Assembly (NCBI RefSeq): GCF_039907765.1
Contig: NZ_JARDJI010000018.1
Location: 45,507-109,506 of the forward strand
Length of the DNA stretch: 64,000 bases
Reading direction: 5' to 3'
Source of the DNA: Aminobacter sp039907765
Lineage (GTDB): Bacteria > Pseudomonadota > Alphaproteobacteria > Rhizobiales > Rhizobiaceae
The notes beneath the pieces are model-generated. The model made no database searches. It had not been told where the DNA came from and saw nothing but the letters and a program-made list of their open reading frames with translations. Positions 9,007 through 17,429 of this stretch are shown here, one piece after another (the stretch's first letter is position 1; the number at the start of each line of letters is the position of its first letter). The translations under genes were made by a program, and so were the position numbers.

Positions 9007-9666
9007 TCAGGTCAGCTTCCGCCGCCGTTCCAGCTCCGCGTCCGTCGGCGTCTCGAATTCGAACGAGCCGGTGACGATGTTGCCGTCGCGGACGTATTTG
9101 TTGACCGTCACACCTGTTCTGGAAACCTTGGACGACACCAGCTTCAGCGCCGACGGCAGGGCAGCTTCGCCGAACAGGCGCTTGCCCTTGCCCAACACCA
9201 GCGGGAAGATGAAGATGTTGAGTTCGTCGACCAGGTCGCTGGCGAGGAGGGTCTTGAGGAAATCGGTCGAACCCTGGGTCAGAAGGTCGGGTCCATCCTC
9301 TGATTTCAGCTTGCGCACGGCGGAAACGGCGTCCGGGCCGAGCGAATGGCTGTTCTGCCAGCCGAGCTTCAGATCGGGATTGCGGGTCGCGACATATTTG
9401 TTGATCCTGTCGAACAGCGGGCCGATGGGATCGTCGGCGTCGACATAGGGCCAGTGCGCGGCAAAGATATCCCAGGTCTTGCGCCCGAGCAGCAGGTCGA
9501 AGGGCTTGGCGAACATCTCGCCTACCGCCTCTTCCAGTGTCTTGTCGAAATAGGGGGCGACCCAGCCGCCATATTTGAAGCCGCCGATCGGGTCCTCGTC
9601 CGGTCCGCCCGGCGCCTGCATGACGCCGTCGAGGCTCATGAATGCACCCACCACGATCTTTCTCAT
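9007..9666 (-). CDS. RibD C-terminal / dihydrofolate reductase-like domain protein
   Basis: 219 residues that open MRKIVVGAFMSLDGVMQAPG, the hallmark of the RibD_C/YwjB-like family, with RKTWDIFAAHWPY and FIFPLVLGKGKRLFG later. An AAGGAGAACGAC ribosome site precedes ATG 9666, which rules out the longer frame from 9876. The family shares the DHFR fold but mostly lacks assigned reactions. It is oriented against the surrounding DeoR and demethylase genes, so a folate role should not be assumed from location alone. Confidence 0.85.
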   Translation of the reverse strand: MRKIVVGAFMSLDGVMQAPGGPDEDPIGGFKYGGWVAPYFDKTLEEAVGEMFAKPFDLLLGRKTWDIFAAHWPYVDADDPIGPLFDRINKYVATRNPDLKLGWQNSHSLGPDAVSAVRKLKSEDGPDLLTQGSTDFLKTLLASDLVDELNIFIFPLVLGKGKRLFGEAALPSALKLVSSKVSRTGVTVNKYVRDGNIVTGSFEFETPTDAELERRRKLT

Positions 9667-9822
9667 GTCGTTCTCCTTCATCGTCGCCGCCATGATCACA
9701 TAAGCAAGACGTTCGGCGTGAGCCTGTTCCGACAGCAGGCGAAAAATTCCGTCGGCTACCTGCCATGGCGCGGAGGGTTCGCACTGCCTCGCCGTCAGCC
9801 TGGATTTCGACATGTGATTATT

Positions 9823-9851
9823 TGTTGCATTTGATGTTGCATTTTGTTGCG
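9823..9851. promoter_or_regulatory. Triple TGTTGC repeat, candidate operator for the copy-2 flavoprotein gene
   Basis: TGTTGCA at 9823-9829, TGTTGCA at 9835-9841 and TGTTGCG at 9845-9851 form a short direct array, 45 to 75 bp before ATG 9897. The reverse complement of 9832-9845 is identical over 14 bases to 925-938 upstream of the GlxA regulator. Confidence 0.5.
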
Positions 9852-9896
9852 ATGGCGATATGGTTATGACCATCACCTTTGGGAGGTCTCATCACC

Positions 9897-12347
9897 ATGG
9901 CGCAGGAATTCCCGACGCAGGCTCGCGTCGTCATCGTCGGCGGCGGCATCATCGGCTGCTCGGTCGCCTATCACCTGACAAAGCTCGGCTGGACCGATGT
10001 CGTGCTGCTCGAGCAGGGCCAGCTCAGCGGCGGCACCACCTGGCATGCCGCCGGCCTCGTCGGGCAGCTGCGCAGCCACGCCAACATGACGAGCCTGATC
10101 AAATATTCGACCCAGCTCTACAGCGAACTCGAGGTCGAGACGGGCCTCGCCACCGGCTGGAAGAACTGCGGCTCGCTGTCGGTCGCCCGCAGCGCCGACC
10201 GCATGACGGTGCTGAAGCGCACCGCGGCGTCCGCCCGCGCCCAGGGCGTCGACATCGAGGTGATCTCGGCCAGGGAAGCGCAGGAGAAGTGGCCGGTCAT
10301 GGCGATCGACGATCTCGTCGGCGCGGTCTGGCTGCCGGGCGACGGCAAGGCCAACCCGACCGACCTCACCCAATCGCTGGCCAAGGGCGCGCGCAATCGC
10401 GGTGCACGGGTCATCGAGCGCGTCCGCGTCACCGGCATCAAGACCAAGGACGGCCGGACGACGGGCGTTTCCACCGACAAGGGCGAAATCGCCGCCGAGA
10501 TCGTGGTCAACTGTGCCGGACAGTGGGCGCGCAAGGTCGGCGCGATGTGCGGGGTGACGGTGCCGCTGCATTCGGCCGAGCACATGTACATCGTCACCGG
10601 CAAGATCGAGGGCGTGCACCCCGACCTGCCGGTGCTGCGCGATCCCGACGGCTACATCTACTTCAAGGAAGAGGTCGGCGGCCTGGTCATGGGCGGCTTC
10701 GAGCCCGAGGCCAAGCCGTGGGGCATGAACGGCATCCCCGACGATTTCGAATTCGCGCTCCTGCCCGACGACTGGGATCAGTTCGAGATCCTGATGCAGA
10801 ACGCGTTGGTGCGCGTGCCGCAGTTGGAGACCTCCGAGGTCAAGAAATTCTACAACGGCCCCGAAAGCTTTACCGCCGACAACAACTTCATCCTCGGCGA
10901 GGCGCCGGAACTCAAGAACTTCTACGTCGGCGCCGGCTTCAACTCGATGGGCATCGCCAGCGCCGGCGGCGCCGGCCGGGCACTGGCCGAGTGGATCGTC
11001 AACGGTGCTGCGACCATGGACCTGTGGCCGGTCGACATCAGGCGTTTTGCCGGCTTCAACAACAATCCGCGCTGGCTGCACGACCGCGTTAAGGAAACGC
11101 TCGGCCTGCACTACGCCATGCCGTGGCCGAACCGCGAGCTCGACACCGCCCGCCCCTTCCGCCGCTCGGCGCTCTATGACCGGCTGGCCGCCAAGGGCGC
11201 CTGCTTCGGCTCCAAGATGGGCTGGGAGCGCGCCAACTGGTTTGCGGCGCCGGGCGAGAAGCCGGAGACCGAATATTCCTTCGGCCGCCAGAACTGGCAT
11301 GGCGCGGTGCAGCGCGAGATGAAGGCAACCCGCGAGGCCGCCGGCATCTTCGACCAGACCTCGTTCGCCAAGATCATGGTGCAGGGCCGCGACGCGGCCT
11401 CCGTGCTCAATCGCATCTGCGCCGCCGACATCGACGTCGAGGTCGGCCGCTCCATCTATACCGGCCTGCTCAACGAGCGTGGCGGCTACGAGAGCGATCT
11501 GACCGTGATGCGCCTCGGCCGCGACAAATTCCTGATCGTCACCGGTTCGGCCCAGGCCGTGCACGACGCCGACTGGATTTCGAAAAACATCCCTGACGAC
11601 TCGCATGTCACGCTGACCGACGTCACCTCGTCCTACTCGGTGCTGGCGCTGATGGGGCCGCGCTCGCGCGACATCCTGGCCAAGCTCACCTCGGCCGACC
11701 TGTCCAACGCCGGCTTCCCCTTCGCCACCATCCGCGAAATCGACATCGGTTATGCCACCGCCTACGCCAACCGCATGACCTATGTCGGCGAGCTCGGCTG
11801 GGAGTTGATCGTGCCGACCGAGTTTGCCGCTAGCGTCTATGAGGCTCTGCACGAGGCGGGTCGCGAGCACGGGCTGACCGATTGCGGCTACTACGCGCTC
11901 GAGGCGCTGCGCATCGAAAAGGGTTTTAGGGCCTGGAGCCGGGAACTCACCCCCGACATCAACCCTTATGAAGCCGGCCTCGCCTTCGCGGTATCCATGG
12001 ACAAGCCTGGCGGCTTTATCGGCAAGGAGGCGCTGGCCGCCGCCAAGGCCACGGGCAAGCTCACCCGCCGCATCGTGCAGTTCACGCTCGACGACGCGGC
12101 CCCTATGCTCTGGGGCGGCGAGCTGATCCTGCGGAATGGCAAGCCCGTCGGCGAGGTGCGCTCGGCATCCTACGGCCATACGCTCGGCCGCTCGGTGGCG
12201 CTCGGCCTGCTGCACAACGAGGCAGGCGTCGACAAGGACTTCATCGAAAGCGGCCGCTTCGAGATCGACCTTGCCGGCGAATGCCACACGGCGACCGCGC
12301 ACCTAAAGGCGCCCTACGATCCCAAGTCGGAGCGCGTGAAGGCCTGA
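9897..12347 (+). CDS. Dimethylglycine/sarcosine dehydrogenase-like flavoprotein with GcvT folate domain (copy 2)
   Basis: 816 residues, collinear with the protein at 5589. It has FAD motif VIVGGGIIGCSVAYHL, covalent-FAD-type TTWHAAGL, the FAO_M segment (RPFRRSALYDRL) and C-terminal GcvT folate domains (GELGWELIVP, LTPDINPYEAGLAF). A GGGAGG ribosome site precedes ATG 9897. The two copies are clearly homologous but diverged, so they may divide successive demethylations (dimethylglycine and sarcosine) or serve different amines. It is preceded by the triple TGTTGC array and followed by a strong terminator, so it is probably its own transcription unit. Confidence 0.88.
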   Translation: MAQEFPTQARVVIVGGGIIGCSVAYHLTKLGWTDVVLLEQGQLSGGTTWHAAGLVGQLRSHANMTSLIKYSTQLYSELEVETGLATGWKNCGSLSVARSADRMTVLKRTAASARAQGVDIEVISAREAQEKWPVMAIDDLVGAVWLPGDGKANPTDLTQSLAKGARNRGARVIERVRVTGIKTKDGRTTGVSTDKGEIAAEIVVNCAGQWARKVGAMCGVTVPLHSAEHMYIVTGKIEGVHPDLPVLRDPDGYIYFKEEVGGLVMGGFEPEAKPWGMNGIPDDFEFALLPDDWDQFEILMQNALVRVPQLETSEVKKFYNGPESFTADNNFILGEAPELKNFYVGAGFNSMGIASAGGAGRALAEWIVNGAATMDLWPVDIRRFAGFNNNPRWLHDRVKETLGLHYAMPWPNRELDTARPFRRSALYDRLAAKGACFGSKMGWERANWFAAPGEKPETEYSFGRQNWHGAVQREMKATREAAGIFDQTSFAKIMVQGRDAASVLNRICAADIDVEVGRSIYTGLLNERGGYESDLTVMRLGRDKFLIVTGSAQAVHDADWISKNIPDDSHVTLTDVTSSYSVLALMGPRSRDILAKLTSADLSNAGFPFATIREIDIGYATAYANRMTYVGELGWELIVPTEFAASVYEALHEAGREHGLTDCGYYALEALRIEKGFRAWSRELTPDINPYEAGLAFAVSMDKPGGFIGKEALAAAKATGKLTRRIVQFTLDDAAPMLWGGELILRNGKPVGEVRSASYGHTLGRSVALGLLHNEAGVDKDFIESGRFEIDLAGECHTATAHLKAPYDPKSERVKA

Positions 12348-12376
12348 AACGGCCAATCGGAACCCTCCCCCGAGCT

Positions 12377-12406
12377 GCCCCTCCCTCGCAGGAGGGGGGC
12401 GTTTTT
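12377..12406 (+). terminator. Rho-independent terminator after the copy-2 flavoprotein gene
   Basis: GCCCCTCC (12377-12384) pairs with GGAGGGG (from 12391) across a 6-nt loop, followed by a five-T run at 12402-12406, about 30 bp after the stop codon. Confidence 0.8.
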
Positions 12407-12469
12407 AGATGCGGGAGTCGGCGACCGTGCCGCGGATAGGGCCAGGCATGGCGCCGGCTGCGTTGCAGG

Positions 12470-13102
12470 TCAGGCCGGTGACGAAGGCGCGGCCAGTACC
12501 TTGGCTATGAAGTCGGCGCCGAGCTCCGCGCCTTGCGCCGTGATGGTGTGCCCGACGCCCGGCAGAATGACGCCTTGTGCTTCGAGCCCATGTTCGCGCA
12601 ACGTTGCCGCAGCTTCGGTCGAGCTTGCCGCGGGGATCACCGCATCGGCCGCGCCATGCACCAGGAGCGCGCGCGTCGAGCCGGTTGGTGCCAACGGACG
12701 CGGCGACGCGAGCTTGCCTGAATAGGCTACGAGCGCGGCAACCGGCCAACGCCCCGAAGCCACTGCATCGAGTGCCATGATGGAGCCTTGCGAGAAGCCG
12801 ACGAGGGCGACGCGATCGAGCCGTTGCGACAGTCCGTGCTGGTCGATGATGTTGGCGAGGACATCGTCGAAGGCCGGCCTTGCGGCAGCGATGCGCTGCG
12901 GTCGGTTGGCCTCCGTCACGCCGGCGACGCTGAACCATTGCCGGCCCTGGCCGCCGCCGTCGAAGGCGGACGGGCCGTCCGGCGCCGCAAAGTCCGCGAG
13001 CAGGACGTGCTGCCAGCTCTGGGCAAGGGGCATGAGGTCGGCGCCGCGGCTGCCGACGCCGTGCAGGAAGATGACGAGACTGTTGGCGGGCGACGAGGTC
13101 AT
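12470..13102 (-). CDS. Alpha/beta hydrolase, phospholipase/carboxylesterase type
   Basis: 210 residues. IFLHGVGSRGADLM near residue 11 supplies the oxyanion strand, the nucleophile is in GFSQGS, the acid lies in HGAADAVIP, and the catalytic His is in GVGHTIT. This order and length match the small esterases of the Abhydrolase_2 family (YpfH-like). ATG 13102 starts at the fold; the longer frame overlaps the next gene. It is last in a same-strand group with a glutathionyl-hydroquinone reductase, DoxX and an NADP-binding reductase, suggesting a part in handling reactive esters or quinone adducts. Confidence 0.85.
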   Translation of the reverse strand: MTSSPANSLVIFLHGVGSRGADLMPLAQSWQHVLLADFAAPDGPSAFDGGGQGRQWFSVAGVTEANRPQRIAAARPAFDDVLANIIDQHGLSQRLDRVALVGFSQGSIMALDAVASGRWPVAALVAYSGKLASPRPLAPTGSTRALLVHGAADAVIPAASSTEAAATLREHGLEAQGVILPGVGHTITAQGAELGADFIAKVLAAPSSPA

Positions 13103-13134
13103 GGGAGGTTTCCTGCTGCTTTCGGCTTCGTAGG

Positions 13135-14094
13135 TCAAAGGCTCAGATCGGCCAGGTCGGGCCCGTCCGGAACGATGCCGTTCGGGTTGAGCGACTTGAT
13201 GGAATAGTAGCCTGTCTTGATGTGGCCGATATTGACCGTGGAGCGGACGCCGGAAATGGCGAGCACGCGCTTGGTGTAGGCCGTCAGGTTTCGATATTCG
13301 GAGAGGCGGCGAAGGTTGCACTTGAACAGGCCGTGATAGGCGGCGTCGAAGCGGACCAGCGTTACGAAGAGGCGGATGTCGGCCTCCGTGAATCGTGCGC
13401 CGAACAGGAAGGGGCCGTTGGCCAGCCGCGCCTCCAGCTCGTCCAGCATGGCAAACACGCCGCGATAGCCCTCCTGATAGGCCAGTTGCGTGGTGGCGAA
13501 GCCTGCCCGGTAAACGCCGTTGTTGAGGGCCGGATAGATGCGCTCGTTAAGCGCGTCGATGTCGTCGCGCAAGGGGGCGGGGTAGAGGTCGACACTCTCG
13601 TCGGCCAGCGCTCCGAACCCGGAATTGAACATGCGGACGATGTCTGCGGACTCGTTGTTGACGATCGTCCCCAGCCTCTTGTCCCACAGGACGGGCACTG
13701 TCGCACGGCCGGTGAAATCGTCGTCGGCCAGGCTGTAGAGTTCGTGCAGGTAGGTGGCGCCGTTGAGGTCATCTCGGTCGGCCCCGGGATGGTCGCCGAA
13801 ACGCCAGCCCTGGTCGGTCAATGCCGGCTCCACCACGGACACCGAAACGATGCCTTCGAGTTTCTTGAGCTTGCGGGCGATCAGTGTGCGCGAAGCCCAT
13901 GGGCAGATCAATGCGACGTAGAGGTGGTAACGTCCCGGCTCGGCGGCAAAGCCGGCCGCGCCGGTCTGGCCGGCGCTTCCGTCGGGTGTGATCCAGTTGC
14001 GGAAGCTCGAAGCTTGGCGGACGAAACCGCCCTTGGCGTCCTTTGCCTGGACCGGTTGCCAGTCTTCGGTCCACTTGCCGTTCACGAGCATCAT
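13135..14094 (-). CDS. yqjG: Glutathionyl-hydroquinone reductase (Xi-class glutathione transferase)
   Basis: 319 residues with the CPWA active-site motif (Cys near residue 64, in ALICPWASRT) and a C-terminal helical domain (LFVTLVRFDAAYHGLFKCN), both diagnostic of the ECM4/YqjG/PcpF family. These enzymes remove glutathione from glutathionyl-hydroquinones using a second glutathione, forming GSSG. The neighbouring DoxX and reductase genes on the same strand are common partners in quinone or electrophile defence. Two ATGs lie in tandem at the start (14094 and 14091) and either would do. Confidence 0.9.
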   Translation of the reverse strand: MMLVNGKWTEDWQPVQAKDAKGGFVRQASSFRNWITPDGSAGQTGAAGFAAEPGRYHLYVALICPWASRTLIARKLKKLEGIVSVSVVEPALTDQGWRFGDHPGADRDDLNGATYLHELYSLADDDFTGRATVPVLWDKRLGTIVNNESADIVRMFNSGFGALADESVDLYPAPLRDDIDALNERIYPALNNGVYRAGFATTQLAYQEGYRGVFAMLDELEARLANGPFLFGARFTEADIRLFVTLVRFDAAYHGLFKCNLRRLSEYRNLTAYTKRVLAISGVRSTVNIGHIKTGYYSIKSLNPNGIVPDGPDLADLSL

Positions 14095-14160
14095 GCGTCT
14101 CCGTTCGCGAATTGGTCGGCCGGCGGCACCTGACTGCAGGGGCCGCCGCCCAGGGTTAGA

Positions 14161-14556
14161 TCAGGTGCGCGCCTTCTGCAGCGCGTAGGCGCCGTTGCCG
14201 AGCAGCGCCAGCGAAGCGAGCGCGACGGCCCAGAACGCCGGGAATTCCCAGCCGCCATTGGGATTGCTGAAGAAGAAGCCGGCCGCGCCGTGCGGGGCAT
14301 AGATCGATCCGAGCAGGATCGGGATCAGCGCGACCGAGACCCAGCGGGTCCAGACGCCGGCGATGAGGGCAAGGCCGCCGAGCAGCTCGGCCGCAATGAC
14401 CAGATAGGCAAGCGGGCCGGGAAAGCCGATGCTTTCGAAGAAGCCGGCGGTGCCCGCCGGGGTGAAGACGAAGATCTTCAGGCCGGCATGGGCCAGGAAC
14501 AGGATGCCCATGCTGACGCGCAGCAGGAGGGCGGCAAGGTTGGCGTTATTGGTCAT
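14161..14556 (-). CDS. DoxX family membrane protein
   Basis: 131 residues with four predicted membrane segments. The opening LLLRVSMGILFLAHAGLKIF pattern and GFPGPLAYLVIAAELLGGLA are typical of DoxX/YphA-like proteins. It lies between the glutathionyl-hydroquinone reductase and the NADP-binding reductase genes with small gaps, consistent with co-transcription. The biochemical role of most DoxX proteins is unknown; links to thiol and quinone redox stress are reported for relatives. Confidence 0.88.
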   Translation of the reverse strand: MTNNANLAALLLRVSMGILFLAHAGLKIFVFTPAGTAGFFESIGFPGPLAYLVIAAELLGGLALIAGVWTRWVSVALIPILLGSIYAPHGAAGFFFSNPNGGWEFPAFWAVALASLALLGNGAYALQKART

Positions 14557-14589
14557 GGTTCGTGTCCTCTATGTTGGTTGATTGAGATG

Positions 14590-15222
14590 TCAGGCCGCGG
14601 TCTGCCAGGCAGGCGCGATATCGGTGCCGAGGCCGCGCATGTAGCCGAGCACGATGTTGAGGCCTGCGACCGGCTCGATGTAACGGGCGACGCCGAGGCC
14701 GCCGACCTGAAGGGGGATGAAACCGGACTTGGCGACCAGTGCCTCGACCGCCTCGGTCGCGTCCTTGTCGTCGCCGGCGATGAACACCGTGGCGGGCCTG
14801 CCGCCGATGTTGCCGCCCGACTGGAGCACCGAGGCGAATATCGTGTTGAACGCCTTCACCACCTTGGCCCTGGGGGCGAGCTTCTGGATCTCCTCGCCGG
14901 CGCTGGTGGAATGGCCGATGGTCAGGCCGGCATAGTCGGCGGTCAGGGGATTGGTGATGTCGATGACGATCTTGCCGTCGAGGCCGCCGGCCGCGGCAAT
15001 CGTTTCGCCGGCCGCGTCGAACGGAATGGCGAGGACGACGATGTCGGCGCTGCCGACCGCGGAGGGGATGTCGGTGCCCGTCACGTTGACGCCAGCCGAA
15101 CGGGCGGTTTCTTCAGCCTTGGAAGCGTCGCGCGAACCAAGCGCGACCGAGTAGCCCGCCTTGGAAAATACGCCGGCGAGGCCCTTGGCCATGTTGCCGG
15201 TTCCGATGATCGCAATGGTCAT
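14590..15222 (-). CDS. NADPH-dependent F420 reductase-like NAD(P)-binding oxidoreductase
   Basis: 210 residues that begin with a Rossmann motif, TIAIIGTGNMAKGLAG, and continue with ALGSRDASKAEE (an NADP-type loop), DIVVLAIPFDA and VVKAFNTIFA. This matches the F420_oxidored family, whose members in bacteria without F420 reduce other small carbonyl or quinone substrates. ATG 15222 sits directly before the Rossmann strand. It is the first gene of the group running towards 12470, 117 bp downstream of a LysR gene on the same strand. Confidence 0.85.
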   Translation of the reverse strand: MTIAIIGTGNMAKGLAGVFSKAGYSVALGSRDASKAEETARSAGVNVTGTDIPSAVGSADIVVLAIPFDAAGETIAAAGGLDGKIVIDITNPLTADYAGLTIGHSTSAGEEIQKLAPRAKVVKAFNTIFASVLQSGGNIGGRPATVFIAGDDKDATEAVEALVAKSGFIPLQVGGLGVARYIEPVAGLNIVLGYMRGLGTDIAPAWQTAA

Positions 15223-15339
15223 GATCCTGTCTCCTGGTGCAACGCGCTGGTCAGCGCCGATGGCAAGGAGATAGAGGATTTCCTGCGCGGACATTATCCG
15301 CGCAATGAGCATTTCATTGCTTCCAAAATGGAAAGAAAG

Positions 15340-16251
15340 CTACCAGCCCTGGTCCCACTCGGGGACGCCGCGGAACTGCTCCACCAGGAAGTCGACGAAG
15401 ACCCTGACCTTAATGGCGAGATGGCGTCCGGGCGGGTAAAGCGCGTAGATGGTGAGCGGCGATGGCTCGAAGCTGGCGAGCAGCGGCACCAGCAGCCGGT
15501 CGCGCAGGCGTGGACCGGCCATGAAACTGGGGGCCCTGGCTATGCCGAGCCCGGCCTCGGCCGCCGAAAGCGCCACATCGGCGTTGGAAAAGTGCAGCCT
15601 GCCGGACACCCCTACCGAGGTATCGCTGCCGTCCGGGTTGCGAAAGGCCCAGCTGCCCGGCTCGCGGAAATTGGTGTCGATGATGCACTCGTGCGGCGCG
15701 AGTCCTTCGGGGTCGGCCGGCGCTCCGTGCTGCGCCAGATAGTCTTGCGATGCGCACAACACGATGCGCGCCTCGCAGAGGCGGCGGGCGACCAGGCTGG
15801 TATCGGCGGGGTTGCCGATGCGGATGGCGACGTCGAACCCCTCGTCCACCACGTTGACCACCCGGTCGGAAAAGCTGACGTCGAGTTCGATCTGCGGAAA
15901 CTGCCGGGCGAATGCGACGAAGAGCGGCGCCAACTGGCGCGCGCCGAAGGACACAGGCGCGGTGACCCTGAGGCGGCCACGCGGCGTGCCGGAAACGTTG
16001 CGGACCGCATCGTCCAGGGTATCGAACTCGGAGAGCAGAACCCGCACGCGCTCGAAATATGCCTGCCCGGCCTCTGTCGCCGCGAGCGCCCTGGTGGTGC
16101 GGTTGAGCAGGCGGACGCCGAGATCGGCTTCGAGCCGGGACACCAGCTTTGAGGCCTGTCCGGCGCTGGTGCGCAGCCGTGAGGCGGCCCGGGCAAAACT
16201 GCCCGTCTCCATAACCGCCACAAACATCCTGTCGCATTCGAGCCTGTCCAT
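15340..16251 (-). CDS. LysR family transcriptional regulator (DsdC/YafC-like branch)
   Basis: 303 residues. The HTH reads DRMFVAVMETGSFARAASRL then AGQASKLVSRLEADLGVRLL, and the effector domain has GRLRVTAPVSFG, typical of the branch that controls quinone, glutathione transferase and reductase genes. ATG 16251 was chosen because MDRLECDRMFVAV matches usual family starts. It lies upstream of and on the same strand as the reductase-DoxX-GHR-esterase group and could control it. Confidence 0.88.
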   Translation of the reverse strand: MDRLECDRMFVAVMETGSFARAASRLRTSAGQASKLVSRLEADLGVRLLNRTTRALAATEAGQAYFERVRVLLSEFDTLDDAVRNVSGTPRGRLRVTAPVSFGARQLAPLFVAFARQFPQIELDVSFSDRVVNVVDEGFDVAIRIGNPADTSLVARRLCEARIVLCASQDYLAQHGAPADPEGLAPHECIIDTNFREPGSWAFRNPDGSDTSVGVSGRLHFSNADVALSAAEAGLGIARAPSFMAGPRLRDRLLVPLLASFEPSPLTIYALYPPGRHLAIKVRVFVDFLVEQFRGVPEWDQGW

Positions 16252-16303
16252 GCGCAACTTTCTAGCGGCAGACGGCTCGCTATCCAAGCTGGCAGACAGA
16301 CTG

Positions 16304-16323
16304 CCCCTCCCTTTCGGGAGGGG
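16304..16323 (-). terminator. Hairpin downstream of the SMR gene
   Basis: Perfect 8-bp arms (16304-16311 and 16316-16323) with a 4-nt loop form a strong GC hairpin just after the SMR stop at 16331. A clear T-run is lacking on the minus strand, so efficiency is uncertain. Confidence 0.5.
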
Positions 16324-16330
16324 ACTGTTT

Positions 16331-16630
16331 CTAGCCCGGCGCGAGCTTGAGCATGGCGATGCCGGCGAGCACGGCGGCGATGCCGCCGAGCCGCAGCGGC
16401 GTCAGTTGCTCGCCGAACAGCACCGCGCCCATGATGACGGTGCCGGCGGCGCCTATGCCGGTCCAGACTGCATAGGCGGTACCGACTGGCAGCGCCTCAA
16501 GCACCTTGCCGAGCAGGTAGACGAAGGCCGCCAGCAGCAGCACCGAGATGACCGACCAGCCGGGCCGGGTGTAGCCTTCGGCATATTTCATCGACACCGC
16601 CCAGCCGACGTCGAGAACCCCGGCGATCAC
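16331..16630 (-). CDS. Small multidrug resistance (SMR/SugE-type) transporter with frameshifted N-terminus
   Basis: The frame from GTG 16630 encodes 99 residues of an SMR protein: VIAGVLDVGWAVSMKYAEG with the conserved membrane acidic position (here Asp in VLDVGW, usually Glu), AYAVWTGIGAAGTVIMG and LRLGGIAAVLAGI. Four helices are expected. The natural N-terminus appears to start at ATG 16661, three bases after the GST stop, but a run of four C at 16650-16653 puts that ATG out of frame. Removing one base restores M-S-Q-G-L-A-W-S-L-L before VIAG. Either the allele is disrupted, or a homopolymer error occurred, or translation starts at the GTG. SugE-like members export quaternary ammonium or guanidinium compounds. 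Confidence 0.8.
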   Translation of the reverse strand: MIAGVLDVGWAVSMKYAEGYTRPGWSVISVLLLAAFVYLLGKVLEALPVGTAYAVWTGIGAAGTVIMGAVLFGEQLTPLRLGGIAAVLAGIAMLKLAPG

Positions 16631-16663
16631 GAGCAGGCTCCAGGCAAGGCCCCTGGCTCATGG

Positions 16664-17290
16664 TCAGGCCGCTAGCTTCATGCCTTCAGCCTGCATCGCC
16701 GCGCGCACCTTGGGCCGCGCACCGACGCGTTCCATGTAGGCGCGAAGGCGCGGGAAGGCGGAGAGATCGACCTTGGCGTAGCCGGACCAGCCGACGATGG
16801 TGAAGAGATAGGCGTCGGCGACGGTGAAGGTCGCGCCCATCAGCCAGGGGCCGCTGCCCTCCAGATGCCTTTCGACATGGTCGAGACGCTCGGCGATCTT
16901 ACCGCGCGCCACCTCCTGCGCCTGGGTGCCGTATTCGGGATGGAACAGCCACGGGCTGTACATCTTGTGCAGTTCGGTGGCGACGAAGTTGAGCCAGGAC
17001 TGCAGCTGGTAGCGTTCGCGCGTGTCGGCCGCAGGTGCCAGTTTCGCCTCCGGCTTGAGGTCGGCGAGATACTGCACGATCGCAGCCCCTTCGGTCAGCA
17101 GCGTGCCATCGTCGAGTTCGAGCACCGGCACGTAGCCGTTCGGATTGACCTTGGTGAAGTCGCGGCCAGCGCCGGTGACATGCGGCTGCTTGAAGATGTC
17201 GACGCGCTCGATGTCGAGCGCAATGCCGGCCTCGAGCGCCACGATATGGGGCGAGAGCGAGCAGGTGCCGGTGGCGTAGTAGAGTTTCAT
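16664..17290 (-). CDS. Glutathione S-transferase (beta-class type)
   Basis: 208 residues. The N-terminal thioredoxin-like domain begins MKLYYATGTCSLSPHI with Cys10, the residue that defines bacterial beta-class enzymes, and VPVLELDDGTLLTEGAAIVQ binds the gamma-glutamyl part of glutathione. The C-terminal helical domain follows. ATG 17290 was chosen by the conserved start. It is divergent from a LysR gene (139-bp gap) and followed with almost no gap by the SMR transporter gene, suggesting conjugation and efflux of a xenobiotic. Confidence 0.9.
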   Translation of the reverse strand: MKLYYATGTCSLSPHIVALEAGIALDIERVDIFKQPHVTGAGRDFTKVNPNGYVPVLELDDGTLLTEGAAIVQYLADLKPEAKLAPAADTRERYQLQSWLNFVATELHKMYSPWLFHPEYGTQAQEVARGKIAERLDHVERHLEGSGPWLMGATFTVADAYLFTIVGWSGYAKVDLSAFPRLRAYMERVGARPKVRAAMQAEGMKLAA

Positions 17291-17429
17291 GATCTGTCCT
17301 TTCGGGTTGATGACCGTGTGGTCGTTGTGTCCGAGGACAAAGCTAGATGTTGCGCGATCGCAATGCTCGTTGGGTGTTTGCCAGTGACGCTTGCATGGCT
17401 GCAAGCCTCCGTCATGCTACAAGGCACGC

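Noticed and set aside
9873..12302. 809-codon open frame antisense to the copy-2 flavoprotein gene
   Set aside because: It lies fully opposite a clear FAD/GcvT protein, has an Asp/Arg/Gly/Ala/His-rich composition typical of antisense GC-rich frames and no recognisable motif.
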